Shown here: positions 45,653 to 56,956 of the stretch, piece by piece
Layout of the letters: each line of letters starts with the position of its first letter
How positions within the stretch are numbered: the first letter of the stretch is position 1
Origin: Orychophragmus violaceus
Taxonomy: Eukaryota > Streptophyta > Magnoliopsida > Brassicales > Brassicaceae
Direction of reading: 5' to 3'
Length of the DNA: 64,000 bases
Assembly: GCA_030180135.1 (NCBI GenBank)
Contig: CM058233.1
Span: 59,292,500 to 59,356,499 of the forward strand
Program-made: the position numbers and the translations under genes
The notes under the pieces: model-generated
What the model was told of the DNA's origin: nothing
What the model saw: the letters and a program-made list of their open reading frames with translations, nothing else
The model's database searches: none

Positions 45653-48600
45653 ATCTCCCACTTGTACTGGAATCTCTGTATTCATAATCCTTTTGTCACA
45701 ATATCTCGATTAGTCATAAGGCAAGATTGGTGTCATCCTTATAAAGCCTAATCTTGTTCATCGGACTCTGATTCGATACTGACAATCCAAACGACTCGGG
45801 ACAGTCCGTTTGAGCATGGCCATGCATTTTCCAGTATTCAAATCTCCGATTGGCCTAAAGATATTCACTCCATTTATATTGGAGGGACAAATTCCGTCTT
45901 ATTCCATCACTGTAAACTACTCATTTCATAATGTACCCAAACAAGGTCCTTATAACTATCGCAGAACGATAGCGTTAGACAATGATCAAAGTGCATCAGT
46001 CCATGTGCAGTCACATGCATGCGAACTCAGGTCTAAGGACTATACTCTATAGTCGTAGTAAGAATCTCTTATGACACAGATATAAATATCCTGAAGAGTT
46101 CTTATAAGCGGGTCTTGTCCGGTCGTATGTTCCCCAACATACACCTATGTGCTGACTTTGATGCCGCGCATCTATGACACACTGAGACTTTGTCATAAGT
46201 CACGTACCAATCCAGTCTCACACGGTTGTTGGTGTTCCAATTTCAACAACCTTCGACTAGGGACATAATGATATAAGTCATTTATCAAATATAGGGTCTC
46301 ATGATCAAGCTAAATGACTTTGATAACTCAAGATCAAGTCATTTACTTCGATGACCTATAAAATGGTTTATATCACTTTGGAACGATTATTTCATCACAG
46401 TTAAAATAATCTTGAAATAATAATTTCATTAAACATCTTAAATGTTATTTCAAGAACATATCCAATAACTAAATAAAGCCCTTTAATAACTCCCACTGAA
46501 ATTAAGACTACATCTTAATTTCACTTATCCTACAGCAACAGTCCGCGACTCGTGCTTAGGCCTAAGGAGTGGCTTCGTTAATAAATTAGCAACGTTCTCA
46601 TTCGTTGAAACTTGCTGATCTACTTAACATCTCTGTCATTTATCTCACGGAATAGGTTATACCTATCCTCAAGGTGTTTGGACCTCTGATGTGCAGCTAG
46701 TCTCATCTATGCTGGAAATCACATCAAGTTCAGCGACGAACTCTTCTTTCCAAACAACCTCTTTCGCCACTTCCCAAGCTGCGAAATGTTCAGCTTAAGT
46801 CATGGAGTCAGCAACAGTGCCTTGCACCGCCAGATAGACACAAGATATAATCGGACTGTGATCGGAAATCATCTTTGTCTATTGGAAACTTGCCTTTCAG
46901 ACTCTACCGACTCGTAGCACCTCACTTTCTCCGTAACTCAAGAATTTATCCTTAGTATTCCTCAAATACTTTAGGATATTCTTTACGGCAATCCAGTGAT
47001 TCTTTGCTGGATTTGACTGGTCTTTACTTGTCTTGCTTAACATTAAAGCAACATCAAACAAGTACGTTTCATGGCATACATGATAGATCCAATTGCCGAC
47101 GCATATGGAATCTTATCCATGCATTTAAGCTCAGCAGTTATCGTAGGACACTGTGTCTTGCTTAACGTAATGCCATGTGACATTTGCATAAAACCCTTCT
47201 TGGAATGCTGAAAACCTGAAGGACTTTGTCGGGATAAGAATCCTGACTTTGTCTTACCAGCTCTTTCGGATCTCTATCTTTAGATCCAAAATCCAAGAAC
47301 ATACGTGGCTTTACTCATGTCAATCATTAGAACCAACTCCCAAGCCAGTCCTTAACCGACTGCAGCATTGGGACGTCTTTTCGGAGAATCAGTATGTCAT
47401 CGACATACAATATGAGAAATGCAATATCGCTCCCACCAATCTATTAGTAAACGCACAGTTCCAATTCGTTCCTGTTCAAGTCAAAACCTTGACTACTTCA
47501 ACAGAACGAAGATTCCAACTCCGATATGTTTGCTTCCATCCATGAATGGATCAATGAAGCTAATCTTACACATAGTGTAATTTTCGGAGTCCGGGCTCAC
47601 TTTCGCTCCTTTGAATTTCGCAGATTCGTCGCTCTCAATGATCATCAGATCATGCGAACTTTCAATGATTATCAGGTTCAACTAATGACGAGAAATCACT
47701 CTCTGATTAGTAACTGATTCTTTCATATCTGCGAACTTCAGGCTCCACAGGTGTAGATTCTACAGAAATCTGTAAATCCTTCCGCTGCTCTCCCTCAATA
47801 GGTAAAGCAGCCTCCTGTATTTCTCGAATTTCTTCGAGTTATACTTTTACTCCCACTGTTCTTCTTGGAAAATAACTTCCCTTCCAAGAAGAACAGTGGA
47901 CGTAAAAGTAACAAGCCTTGTTTTCCTTCGGATAAGGCTCCACAGGTGTAGATTCTACAGAAATCTGTAAAACCATCCGTTGCTCTCCCTCAATAGGTAA
48001 AGCAGCCTCCTGTATTTCTCGAATTTCTTCGAGTTATACTTTTACTCCCACTGTTCTTCTTGGAAAATAACTTCCCTTCTTAGAAAACAGAATGGACGTA
48101 AAAGTAACAAGCCTTAGTTTCCCTAGGACAACCAGCGAAGTAGCTCAACTACAAATATTCAGTAAAGACGATTTTGGATCGATTCCAATCCACATTTACG
48201 TGGTGTCTTTCAACTGATATTGGTGGAACCTTTTCAGCGTAAACTTAGATATTTCTAGAGCGTTATTCTTATATAATATCATGGAAGATTCGTGTGAATC
48301 ATCTTTTAATCATTTCTAATAAGATCTGATTCTTTCTCACAGAAAAACCTTCAGGTTTTCAGGAGAAATGAGCTGTGAAACGATTTCACACTCATTTAGA
48401 TGATCACACAATCAATGACTTAAGTATTCTCACTCGTGATTTAATCCAGAGTCTTAATACTTTTGTCATTCAGATCCTATACTTCATTCTGGAACTCTTT
48501 CGACCATGTCAAAGAATTCCTACTTGTGTCTCATCAAATGAACACAGTCACACTCACTGAAGTAATCAGTAGAGACAATGAAGTACAGGAGATTTTCTCT

Positions 48601-49087
48601 GGCATTACTGCTCATTGGGCCACATACATGAGTATGTTCCAGGTCCAATAAGCCTTTGGGCCTTTCTCTAGCTCGGCTAAGATAGGCCCTTTACCTTTTG
48701 GTCTAGTAAACAGAATTCAAGTCTCATAAGATATTTTATCAAATGAGCACAACAGTCCATGACTATGGGATTTCTGAATCCGACTTACTCTATGTGACCA
48801 AGATTTTATGCCAAGAAAAATCAGGTTTAATTCATCAGATTTAAACCAATTCGGTACTTATGTTACATTTAGGCACTCTTTGGTTTAAGATATAAAACCC
48901 ATTCCATGAATAGGGTGCTACAATTAATATTTCATTAAGATCAAAAGAACAAAACTTGTCTTTTATCAAAATGAAAAACATTCAAATTCTTACAAGAAAA
49001 TGAAAGACAACTCTGCTTAAAGCAGGTACATTGTAGCAATTACTTAATACAAAACCAAGCCTCAAAGGGATCTATAAGTGAAAAACC
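45653..49087 (-). pseudogene. Copia-2 pol remnant, with 195-bp tandem duplication
   Basis: Collinear with copia-1 26379-29718. Shared lesions: TAA at 46797-46795 in the RNase H motif and a 1-nt deletion in RT at about 47052-47064. RT/RNase H traces (LSKTSKDQSNPAKNHWIAVK, YLRNTKDKFLIYGE) are slightly better kept than in copia-1 because copia-2 lacks the private 10-bp deletion. A tandem duplication of about 195 bp (47741-47935 and 47936-48130) is absent from copia-1. Confidence 0.82.
47741..48130. repeat. 195-bp tandem duplication with one palindromised copy
   Basis: Both units begin ggctccacaggtgtagattc. In unit 1 the string ccactgttcttcttggaa (47853-47870) is followed after 11 nt by its perfect reverse complement (47882-47899). 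In unit 2 and in copia-1 the right arm is cttcttagaaaacagaatgg, so the perfect 18-bp arm is new. Confidence 0.88.
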
Positions 49088-50107
49088 CTACGGCTGAGGT
49101 AGCATCCCAAGCTCCTTCCAGACATGTAGTTTCACTTGCCCTTCCTTCAACGTTCTACTGTTGCTTAGGCTCTGCATATTATCACAAATATCAGTGCCAC
49201 AACCAGTATCCAATACCTTTAAGGTAGAACTTGAAGTAATAACATGAATACCTGAGGAAGTAGTCTCATACATCAACTTCAACTCCTCATCATCTTCCAT
49301 GAATTTAATGCAATTTCTCTTCCAATGCCCTGTCTCCTTACAGTAGCAGCACTTACCAACGTAAGAGGTATCTGACTCGGGCTCAGAAGACACACGCTTG
49401 CCATGATTCAAAATCTGGACAACTTTGTCTTCACCCTTGTCAGCATTAGGTTTAGTAAACCTACCCTTCTCATTCATGAGAATGTACAGGGTACTCTTCA
49501 CGTTTGGCTCAACTGTCTTGAGCATATCATGCAGTTCAGTCAGCGTCTTCGTTAAGCCTTTCTTGATATAGTTCCTTCTGAACTTATCATAGCTTGACGG
49601 CAGTGACTGCAGAATGATCTCAGTTGCCAATTCTTGGCTAACTGGATAATCCAGTTTCCTCAGGTTATCAATGTAACCCATCATTTTACTGACATGAGGA
49701 CTCACTGGATGATCATTTGGTAGCTTGCAGCTAGTGAGAGACTTAACCAACTGGTATCTCTCCACTCTTACCTGCTCCTGAAATTTCAATTTCAGGCTGC
49801 TGATCATCTCTATTGGCGACTCCATGTTCTCATATTGCTTCCGCAAATCTGAGTCCATGGTAGCCAACATCAGACCACGCACATCTACCGCATCATTATA
49901 ATGCTTATTCCAAGCATCATATACTGCATGGGAGGCATTGGACCCGATCCTCACGGGGAGAGCTCTCTCAAGAACATAGTCCTTTCTCTCCTGTCTGAGG
50001 ACTAGCCTCAGGTTCCGCGACCAAGTCAAGAAATTTGATCCGTTCAGCTTGTCCATCTTAAGGACAGACCGGATCGAGAAAGTGTTTTGATTGTTTGTGC
50101 TAGTCAT
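49088..50107 (-). CDS. Copia-2 gag and start of protease, 339 aa
   Basis: Open frame with the same architecture as copia-1 gag: MTSTNNQNTFSIRSVLKMDK, LNGSNFLTWSRNLRLVLRQE, UBN2 helical domain and knuckle CYCKETGHWKRNC (about residues 258-270). Unlike copia-1 it reads through into a retropepsin start, VLDTGCGTDICDNMQSL (about 299-315), and ends at KELGMLPQP. The gag part differs from copia-1 at few residues, most of them conservative. A complete gag in a young element with dead pol suggests gag has been maintained or only recently released from selection. Confidence 0.86.
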   Translation of the reverse strand: MTSTNNQNTFSIRSVLKMDKLNGSNFLTWSRNLRLVLRQERKDYVLERALPVRIGSNASHAVYDAWNKHYNDAVDVRGLMLATMDSDLRKQYENMESPIEMISSLKLKFQEQVRVERYQLVKSLTSCKLPNDHPVSPHVSKMMGYIDNLRKLDYPVSQELATEIILQSLPSSYDKFRRNYIKKGLTKTLTELHDMLKTVEPNVKSTLYILMNEKGRFTKPNADKGEDKVVQILNHGKRVSSEPESDTSYVGKCCYCKETGHWKRNCIKFMEDDEELKLMYETTSSGIHVITSSSTLKVLDTGCGTDICDNMQSLSNSRTLKEGQVKLHVWKELGMLPQP

Positions 50108-51658
50108 AACTGAAAATTAAGATAAAAGGCTTTTTAGTTAATATGTTCAATATGATTAATCTCGTATTAAATTTAATATGATTAATCACGCATTATATTC
50201 AATAACATAAGTTACCCTCAATAGAATATAATGATTCCAAGATCCACATATAACTAAGATCAAAGTGGGCCACTGGCCATCACCCAACCTTAGCTTATAT
50301 CGGTAAGCCCTATATCGGCTAATTATATCCGTGATATAACTCTTGGTTGTGAATCTGGGCCCGAGGCCCAATCCACTCTGATGTCTCAAGGCCCGGGACT
50401 CCCGATGGCCCAGTCAAGAAAACCAGACTATACAGTCATGTAATCATTAATGTCTGGGACTCCCAATGACATTTATGAATCACAAACCGTCTTATCCACG
50501 CAAAAGCAGACACCCTCACACTGTAAGGCCATGAATACAATTGAATGGGCTTCGACAGCTGACATAGAATGGACAAGACATCCAACGCTTGATATTATTT
50601 GAGGTTCATAGGTTTATTTAAAAAATTCATTCCCAAAATAGAAGATTACTATTTCGGGAAACTTTCATTTTTGGAAACCTACTATTTTTGGAAACTTTCT
50701 AAAATTGGAAACTTTCTAAAAACGGAAACTTTCTAACTTTAGAAATTTCTTTAAAATCCAAAACCCGCAAATCTAGAAACTTCTAATATAAGAAACTTTC
50801 TAATTTCAAAATTTCGGAAACTTTAATTTAAAATCGACTTTATAATTTTATAAAATAAATTCTAAATTAATCTGAAGAAAGACTCAAATAATTGGCCCAA
50901 TTGTTTTAACTTCTTGGCCCGAGGCCCAAGAATTGGTCCATGTCCAAGACATGACCCAATTGTCCAATTAAATGACATAACCGGTCTGGTTCATTAAAAT
51001 TGGTCTAACCAAATTTTAATTACTACGATGACCACAATTGTCAACCGGTTATTTACTAAACCGGATTTTCTCAATTTATTTGGTCCAACCAAATCAAATT
51101 AGAAAATCCTGGTTTAGACACAAAATCCAATTTTTCGACTTTGGATTTCTTATCCCGGTTTAACCAGACTTAATAAAATTATTAAATCTGTTTATTAAAC
51201 CGTGACGTTTATAATTTTAATAAAATCATTAAACCGAGCCTTAAACCAACCATATCGGTCGATGAACCAACCGCATCGATCGATCCATCAACCGCATCGG
51301 TCGATGCTCTAAGCATCAATCCTGCATCGATCGTGCATCGATCCTGTATCGATCGATGCTCTCACGCATGCACGGACGGTTATCAGGTTTGGCCGAGATA
51401 TTCTCGGATTGTGTCGACCGATCCATGCGATCGTATCGATCGATCCATGCGATCACAGTCGATTCTCACTTTTGAAAAATCGCATTCCAAATCAATATAG
51501 TTTGGTTTTTGCGATTTCAGATGTGTTTAGGTTTCAATTCCTTGTTGCTTAAGTGATTTCTCTTATCAGTAGTTGATTCAAAACACTTCTTAAACAAGAA
51601 AACAATCCTAAACTTGAATCTAAACAAGAAAAACCAGAACCATTAGCTCTGATACCAC
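50108..51658 (-). other. Copia-2 leader with TCGATCGAT motif cluster and PBS
   Basis: Non-coding leader of about 1.5 kb. The part near the PBS (51250-51475) holds about a dozen atcgatcgat, atcggtcgatg and cgaccgatcc motifs, which copia-1 lacks at the same place. Further left are ggaaactttcta repeats (50640-50830). The PBS complement gctctgatacca lies at the right end. Confidence 0.75.
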
Positions 51659-52315
51659 TGAAGGATTGTTTAGTTGATCCTGATTCAATCCTTAGATTCA
51701 TATCAACCTAAACATGCAGATCTAGGTTCTTCTTGATTAGAAACAATGATTAGATCTCACCTTTTACCTGTTAATTGCAGCGGAAGGAGATAGAACAGGT
51801 CAGAGATCAGAGAAACACCGAGAGATGAATCCTCCAAAGGCTCACACACGCGATCACAGAAAACGGCTGCTAGACCGAGCTGAGGAGGCGTCGCAGGAGA
51901 GAGAGAGAGTTGGCGGCTCAGTTCGGGTTTTAAGAAGAAAACAAACTCGAGTTTTATTTATAAAACTCGTCCGGTTCCTCTTGGGCCATTTGGCCATTCG
52001 CGCACTGTGTCGATCGACACATCATGTGTATCGATCGACACACAGTGGCTAAAACCTTTTATTCTCTCTAAGTACAGTAAATGCCTGGCACTTTTACCGT
52101 ACTTCTGCTAAGCCATTCCTACACATTTTCCTGTTAGCTTAGGCGTGTGACCCATATGGGATCATATAATAGAGGCAATAAGTCCAAGACTTATAGATCA
52201 TGAGCGGACTCTAGCAAGCCATCATGACCCCCAGTATTATATGACTTATGTCTGATCATTGACATACTCTTACTTTCTAGAGACAGTACCGAGATTACTG
52301 GACACAATTCCAACA
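51659..52315 (-). repeat. Copia-2 5' LTR, 657 bp
   Basis: Almost identical to 44995-45652, with the same gtgtcgatcgacac palindrome (about 52007-52020). Followed directly by the AGGAG target duplication. Confidence 0.93.
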
Positions 52316-52320
52316 AGGAG

Positions 52321-52588
52321 CAGCTAGATTGTGATGCACATGTTTACGTACGCAGCTTCTGTATGTCTATGTTTATTTGATCTCAGGACGGTCTCATTCA
52401 CGTCCAATCTCTAGATCATGCAACGAACCCGCGGGCCGACCACAAACCCGCACAGATAAGGCGGGGCGGGATCGGTCTTCACAATTTGGACCGCAGCCCG
52501 CGACGGGCTGGACCACATGGTCCGGAGCAAAGGAACAATCCGCGGCGGTCGGGCCAAACGGTCGCGGTCTGCCCGCATTGACACCCCT
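52321..52588 (+). mobile_element. Right terminal region of the hAT element
   Basis: GC-rich subterminal DNA with repeated aacccgcg, ggcggggcgggatcgg and gcagcccgcgacgg strings, ending gcattgacacccctag. Composition and terminal bases fit hAT. The 8 bp after it (ttgtaagc) start the duplicated segment copy B. Confidence 0.65.
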
Positions 52589-53120
52589 AGTTGTAAGCAT
52601 ACTTCGTTACTTGTTTACTTTTGTTGTTGTTGTGACGTTTAAGTTATCGTGGATATTAACATATGATTATTGTGACCAATTTTGCGTAGACCAATCTTAA
52701 AACCACATGTAACCAAAACATCTTATCTAAGGGTCTTCTAACCCGTAGAGGAGACGCACATGCAAGACCTAATATGGATAGGTTGGACAAGCCGCAGAAC
52801 GGTCGAAGGCATCATAGAATACTTTTTAATCAAGGGCAAAATATTATAAATATATTATATAATTTAAATATATATAATTAACATTAAAAATCATTATATA
52901 TCTATATATAATCGTAAAATAACAATAAATTTACATCAAAATACAATATTATATATTTTTAATAATATATTTATATTGTTTTGGTAGATATAATTTAGTG
53001 AAAGAGGAAAAAAATTAGATAATTACGTGGTTAGTTAATTTATTAAAGTGAAAGAATGAAAGATAAATAAATTGATTTACATAAAAAATGATAAATTAAA
53101 TATCCTATATATAATGAGTG

Positions 53121-54013
53121 TGTAATATATAGCTTCTCTCTTAGTTAGAGAGAGAAAGCTTCTCCTCCGATCAAGCCACCATCTCCTTCTTCTCGGATTC
53201 TGATCTTTCAGAAGGATGGTTCGCTTTCGGAGCAGGGGTTTTTTTTTCTGATTTCTCTCTTCACCTTCCTTTCATACCTTTCGTGAGGGAAATCTTTTTT
53301 TCCCTCTTTTTTGATTCCGATCGAGTCGTGCGTTCACTGGTTTTGTTCTTTGCTCTCGATCGATTTCTATTTTCGGTTTTCAATCGAATAAGTCCCAAAT
53401 CGTTCTATGGCTGGCTGTTTCCTTTCCGATTCATCGGATTTCACCGGAGCTTTCCGGTCCTTTTGCGCTTCGGCGCTTAGATCTTGCTTCCTCTCTCCGC
53501 TTTCCCCGTCAATCGCTGTTTGGTTCTATGGTCTTGTCGTAGGTCCCTCAATCGTCGGGATTAATATCGCCGTCGGGCTACTGCTTTGAGGATAAGCGTA
53601 TAGTGGCAACAGATAAGCACTTGTGCCTATTCAACGACGGCGCCTCTTGGCCTGGGTAATTTCCGGCTTGTTCATAGTAACGGGCTTCTTCTTTTGCAGG
53701 TGTATTGATGGTGGTTCTGGGAAGTTACGATCGTCGGATGGTTCACGGCAGGTGCAGTGTGTTGGTTCCGGTGAGCCCAGCTTCGTTCTCCTCCGCGATT
53801 TACTGTCGTCTCTCGGCGGTGCTCATGACGGGAACACGTGTGGAGCGTGCATGTCCGGGTGGCCTCTTCTGTCGCCACGTGGCGCTTGATCTTATCTTTG
53901 GCCATTGGGCCTGTTCGCTTTGTTTCCGTTTTATCCCATTGTAACTGTTATTGGCCCTTTCAGATTTGAGGCCTTGGCCCATGAATGCATTTGGTCGACA
54001 AAAAAATAAATAA
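53121..54013 (+). mobile_element. Retroposon of about 0.9 kb, non-coding, with A-rich tail
   Basis: Bounded on the left by atatataatgagtg (53107-53120) and, beyond the later Helitron, by the same 14 bp at 56959-56972. That fits a target duplication of a LINE-mobilised retroposon. It ends ggtcgacaaaaaaataaata, an A-rich tail. The body has a pyrimidine-rich start, mixed GC content and small frames (53283-53480, 53407-53589) with no known domain. Size and structure recall the non-coding Sadhu retroposons of Arabidopsis, but I cannot confirm sequence identity. Confidence 0.6.
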
Positions 54014-56956
54014 TCATTACTATAATAGTTGAAGTGTCTCTCCTAAAGATGACACCTCAGCATTTTGAAGCTTTGTGAGAAAGACATGTCAATTAATGAA
54101 AAAGTTTTAGAAGCCAATAAAAACATTTTATTTTTACACATCATTTTGTTTGTTGACTAAGTGTTACACGGCTTCACCTGCAAATTTATCAACCCAATAG
54201 CATTAAAATTTAACGTTCAAACTCCTAAATTTATTAGCCACTAGCATATGTCCTTCCAACTTCTTCTTCTTCATTAGGAATTACTACATAACCGATCGCA
54301 TCTATTCAATTGGAAATATTTCTCTCCTTTGTTTGTTGTCTTTTTTTCCTTCTTCTAACTTGTGGATTCTCCTTTTTGTGTTTCTTTTGCTTTTCTCTAC
54401 GATAAAACAATGACTGATTTTGTTTTGAATGTTTCCAGGTTTGTCGAGGATCCTCACTGCACTTGAAGATATGAAATCCTTAAATTTCCTAATTAACAAG
54501 TCTTAGATTTTGATCAATTTTAGAGAGACGGTGAAAGAATTTGATCGAAGTATACATATTTACTCATTATATAGTTATGTGAACTGTGAATTTTAATTAA
54601 CGAGTCTCGTCATTGTTATCCAAAATGCATGCGGGTTTACTCCAATCTTTCTTTTGCATTTGTATTCGTTGGGCCTATCAAACAATATCATCTTATATGT
54701 AAAGTAGTAAACCATAGGTAGTGCTATCATGATCTGAGAGTAAATACTGCTCAAATCTTATGTTTATTCAAGTTGTCACACAAAACTTTGATATTGTCCA
54801 ACATAGACTACACATGATCACTCATCGCTCCACCTTCCATTAATTTGATGCCACCATACGAAACATTTCATTTGAGCGATGCAACATGATATAGCAATAT
54901 ATTTTCTTTAGCGATGGGTTTACAAGGTCTTTTGTGAATATTTTGAAGTAAGAAGAGGAAGAGTTGGAAACTAAGACATCGTTCGGGTCCGTAGAAGGAG
55001 ATGAGGTCTACAAAGAAATCATATTCTCAAGAGATTCTCGTGACAGAGTTGTATCCAAAGAGTTTTCATTTTTAGATTTGCTATTTCAATAGGGCCTACT
55101 CGTACAAGATTCATGAGTCTTGACAATTAGCTTAGGGATGTCAATTTCGATTTGGTCATGTATATTAATTATTTTGTACGAATAATTTCTCTTTGATTAT
55201 TAATTAAATTTTCAACTCGCAGGTTCACATACACATATAATTATCAACAACTCAAGTAGTTAGGCATAAGAGAAAAAAAAACAGTGCTGATTTTCTCATG
55301 ACTTTTTGAATATACAAGTAATATTTTGAAAGTTCGTTCTCTGAGTTTTGAAGAATCGTTGCCAGTTCTGTTTTTATATAGTCCGGTTCAATCTGAGATC
55401 GATTAATTTAGTACATAAATTTTTATTCTATTCCATTTGGTTCAAGTTTGGAAAATTCTGTTTGAATTCAACAATTTTAGATAAATTCATGGATTCTATG
55501 TGTGATGAAAAGATATCGAACTGTTTTTATAAAGAGATATGGGCATTATATATGCAGATTAGATAAGCGAAGTTGTATTTGAATGAGTGGTGAGAAAGAA
55601 CAAAAAATAAAAGGTTTGGTCTGGTGAAATTTTAGAGAAAAATAATGAAAAAGAGAATATAGATAAAACAAATTTGAAAACATTAGTAAAAAAATAAATT
55701 CGGATGGAAAACATGTGTTTTTAAAAATAAAGATAGAAATATAATATAATATATATAAATAAGATTTAAAAAATTAAAATGACATATATAAACTGCAAAG
55801 AAATACACTAATATTCTTTTATTTTGAAAGATAGTGGTTATAAGCTAATAAGACTAATGATTAAAGTTGAGACGATATAAAAAACTAATAAAACATGTAT
55901 TTGGTCGTGTTATTAAAACACATTTATTTTTATTTACTTTATAGTTTTATCTTTTTCAAAATAGTTATGTTCAAAAATTAAATATCACATTAGGATATAT
56001 TTTTGTTGATTTTATTTTATAAAACACGACACCAAAGTAATAATTATAAATATAAGATATAAAAATAATTATAACTTAATAAATTTATTATATCGTAAAA
56101 TAAAATTTTGAAAAGTTTAACCTGCGGCGTTAGCGCAAGAACCTAGCTACAAATTAAAGAAGATTATTTTAGAACGGGATGTGCGAAAATAGATTTAGAA
56201 AGATTCATATTTTATCCTTATCATTGGCAAAAATTTCTGTTTTTTGTTCACTACATAAATGAGTTCTCTCTTGAAGAGAAAAAAATGCTGTGGCATACTA
56301 TATTTATGCTATACTTTTAAATTAATCTATAGGTGATTAAAATGTGTTTTCAGTTAAACTTTAAAAGTTCTATAGAAAAAAAGTATTTTCATTGGCTTTC
56401 AATAAAAGTTTTTTTTTACTTAATATAACTATTAAATGTTTAGTATCTATTGTAATTCCACATACATGTAATCAAATTTACTTCATGTAAACCGGATTTT
56501 ATAATGAGACCGTTCATGTTTTACCTAGAATGTTCATATTTTAACTAGAGAAAAATTTCATATCAAGAACACAAACAAAACTATAAATAATATAATGAGG
56601 CGTAGCAAAAAAAAAACAAAATTTCTTTATATCCACTATTTCCAAAATATATCTTTTATATTTGCAGCAAAAAAAATAATGTGAATCAAAACGAAACTTA
56701 TTTATCAAATAGTAAAAAATTAAAATAAATAACATAAATTTAGGAGTACGGAAAAACAAATAAAAACATAAAATCATATATAATACAAAATCAAAATCTA
56801 ACTAATAGATAAGCAGAAATAATATAATTGTAACAAATTTGAATATACAATGTAACAGATACATACTACACTTCATTCATTGTAAAACCTATAATAAATT
56901 GATTAAATAAAATTCAAATAAAATCAACCCGCAGCGTAGCGCGGGCACATACCTAG
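54014..56956 (+). mobile_element. Helitron of about 2.9 kb with two 3'-like termini
   Basis: Starts TCATTACTATAATAGTTGAA after A and ends cccgcagcgtagcgcggg (56928-56945) plus cacatacCTAG before T. A second, decayed 3'-like end occurs at 56121-56146 (cctgcggcgttagcgcaag then aaCCTAG), so the element may be a read-through product of a 2.1-kb Helitron. Mostly AT-rich; no Rep/helicase coding sequence. The longest frame (55348-55566) has no recognisable domain. Confidence 0.65.

Larger units (their letters stand above)
44995..52315 (-). mobile_element. Copia-2: young gag-bearing Ty1/copia element with dead pol
   Basis: Minus-strand LTR retrotransposon inside the hAT, target duplication AGGAG (44990-44994 and 52316-52320). 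5' LTR 51659-52315, PBS complement gctctgatacca at 51646-51658, leader 50108-51645, gag 49088-50107, pol remnant 45664-49087, PPT at 45653-45663, 3' LTR 44995-45652. LTRs differ at about four positions (for example aaaaatgg/aaaacgg, acagactc/acaaactc, ctaaacc/ctaagcc). Internal DNA is close to copia-1 throughout, including pol lesions; the LTRs are much less alike. Confidence 0.93.
38888..52588 (+). mobile_element. hAT element carrying host-gene fragments, split by copia-2
   Basis: Left terminal region tcaaaatggggcggggacgg and right end cattgacaccccta (52573-52588) resemble inverted hAT termini (TAGGGGTGTCAA...). The left end seems to lack its outermost 8-9 bases. Both ends have GC-rich subterminal DNA (ggggcgcgcgggcgcaaccc; accgcagcccgcgacgggct) unlike the AT-rich surroundings. 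The inside holds a transposase gene with BED finger and hAT dimerisation domain, and at least two host-gene fragments. Without copia-2 it is about 6.4 kb. No clear 8-bp target duplication was found; ttgtaa flanks both ends loosely. Confidence 0.7.

Noticed and set aside
53283..53944. Small host gene encoded by the frames at 53283-53480, 53407-53589 and 53705-53944
   Set aside because: The frames overlap each other in different phases, have no domain and lie inside a retroposon with an A-rich tail and target duplication.
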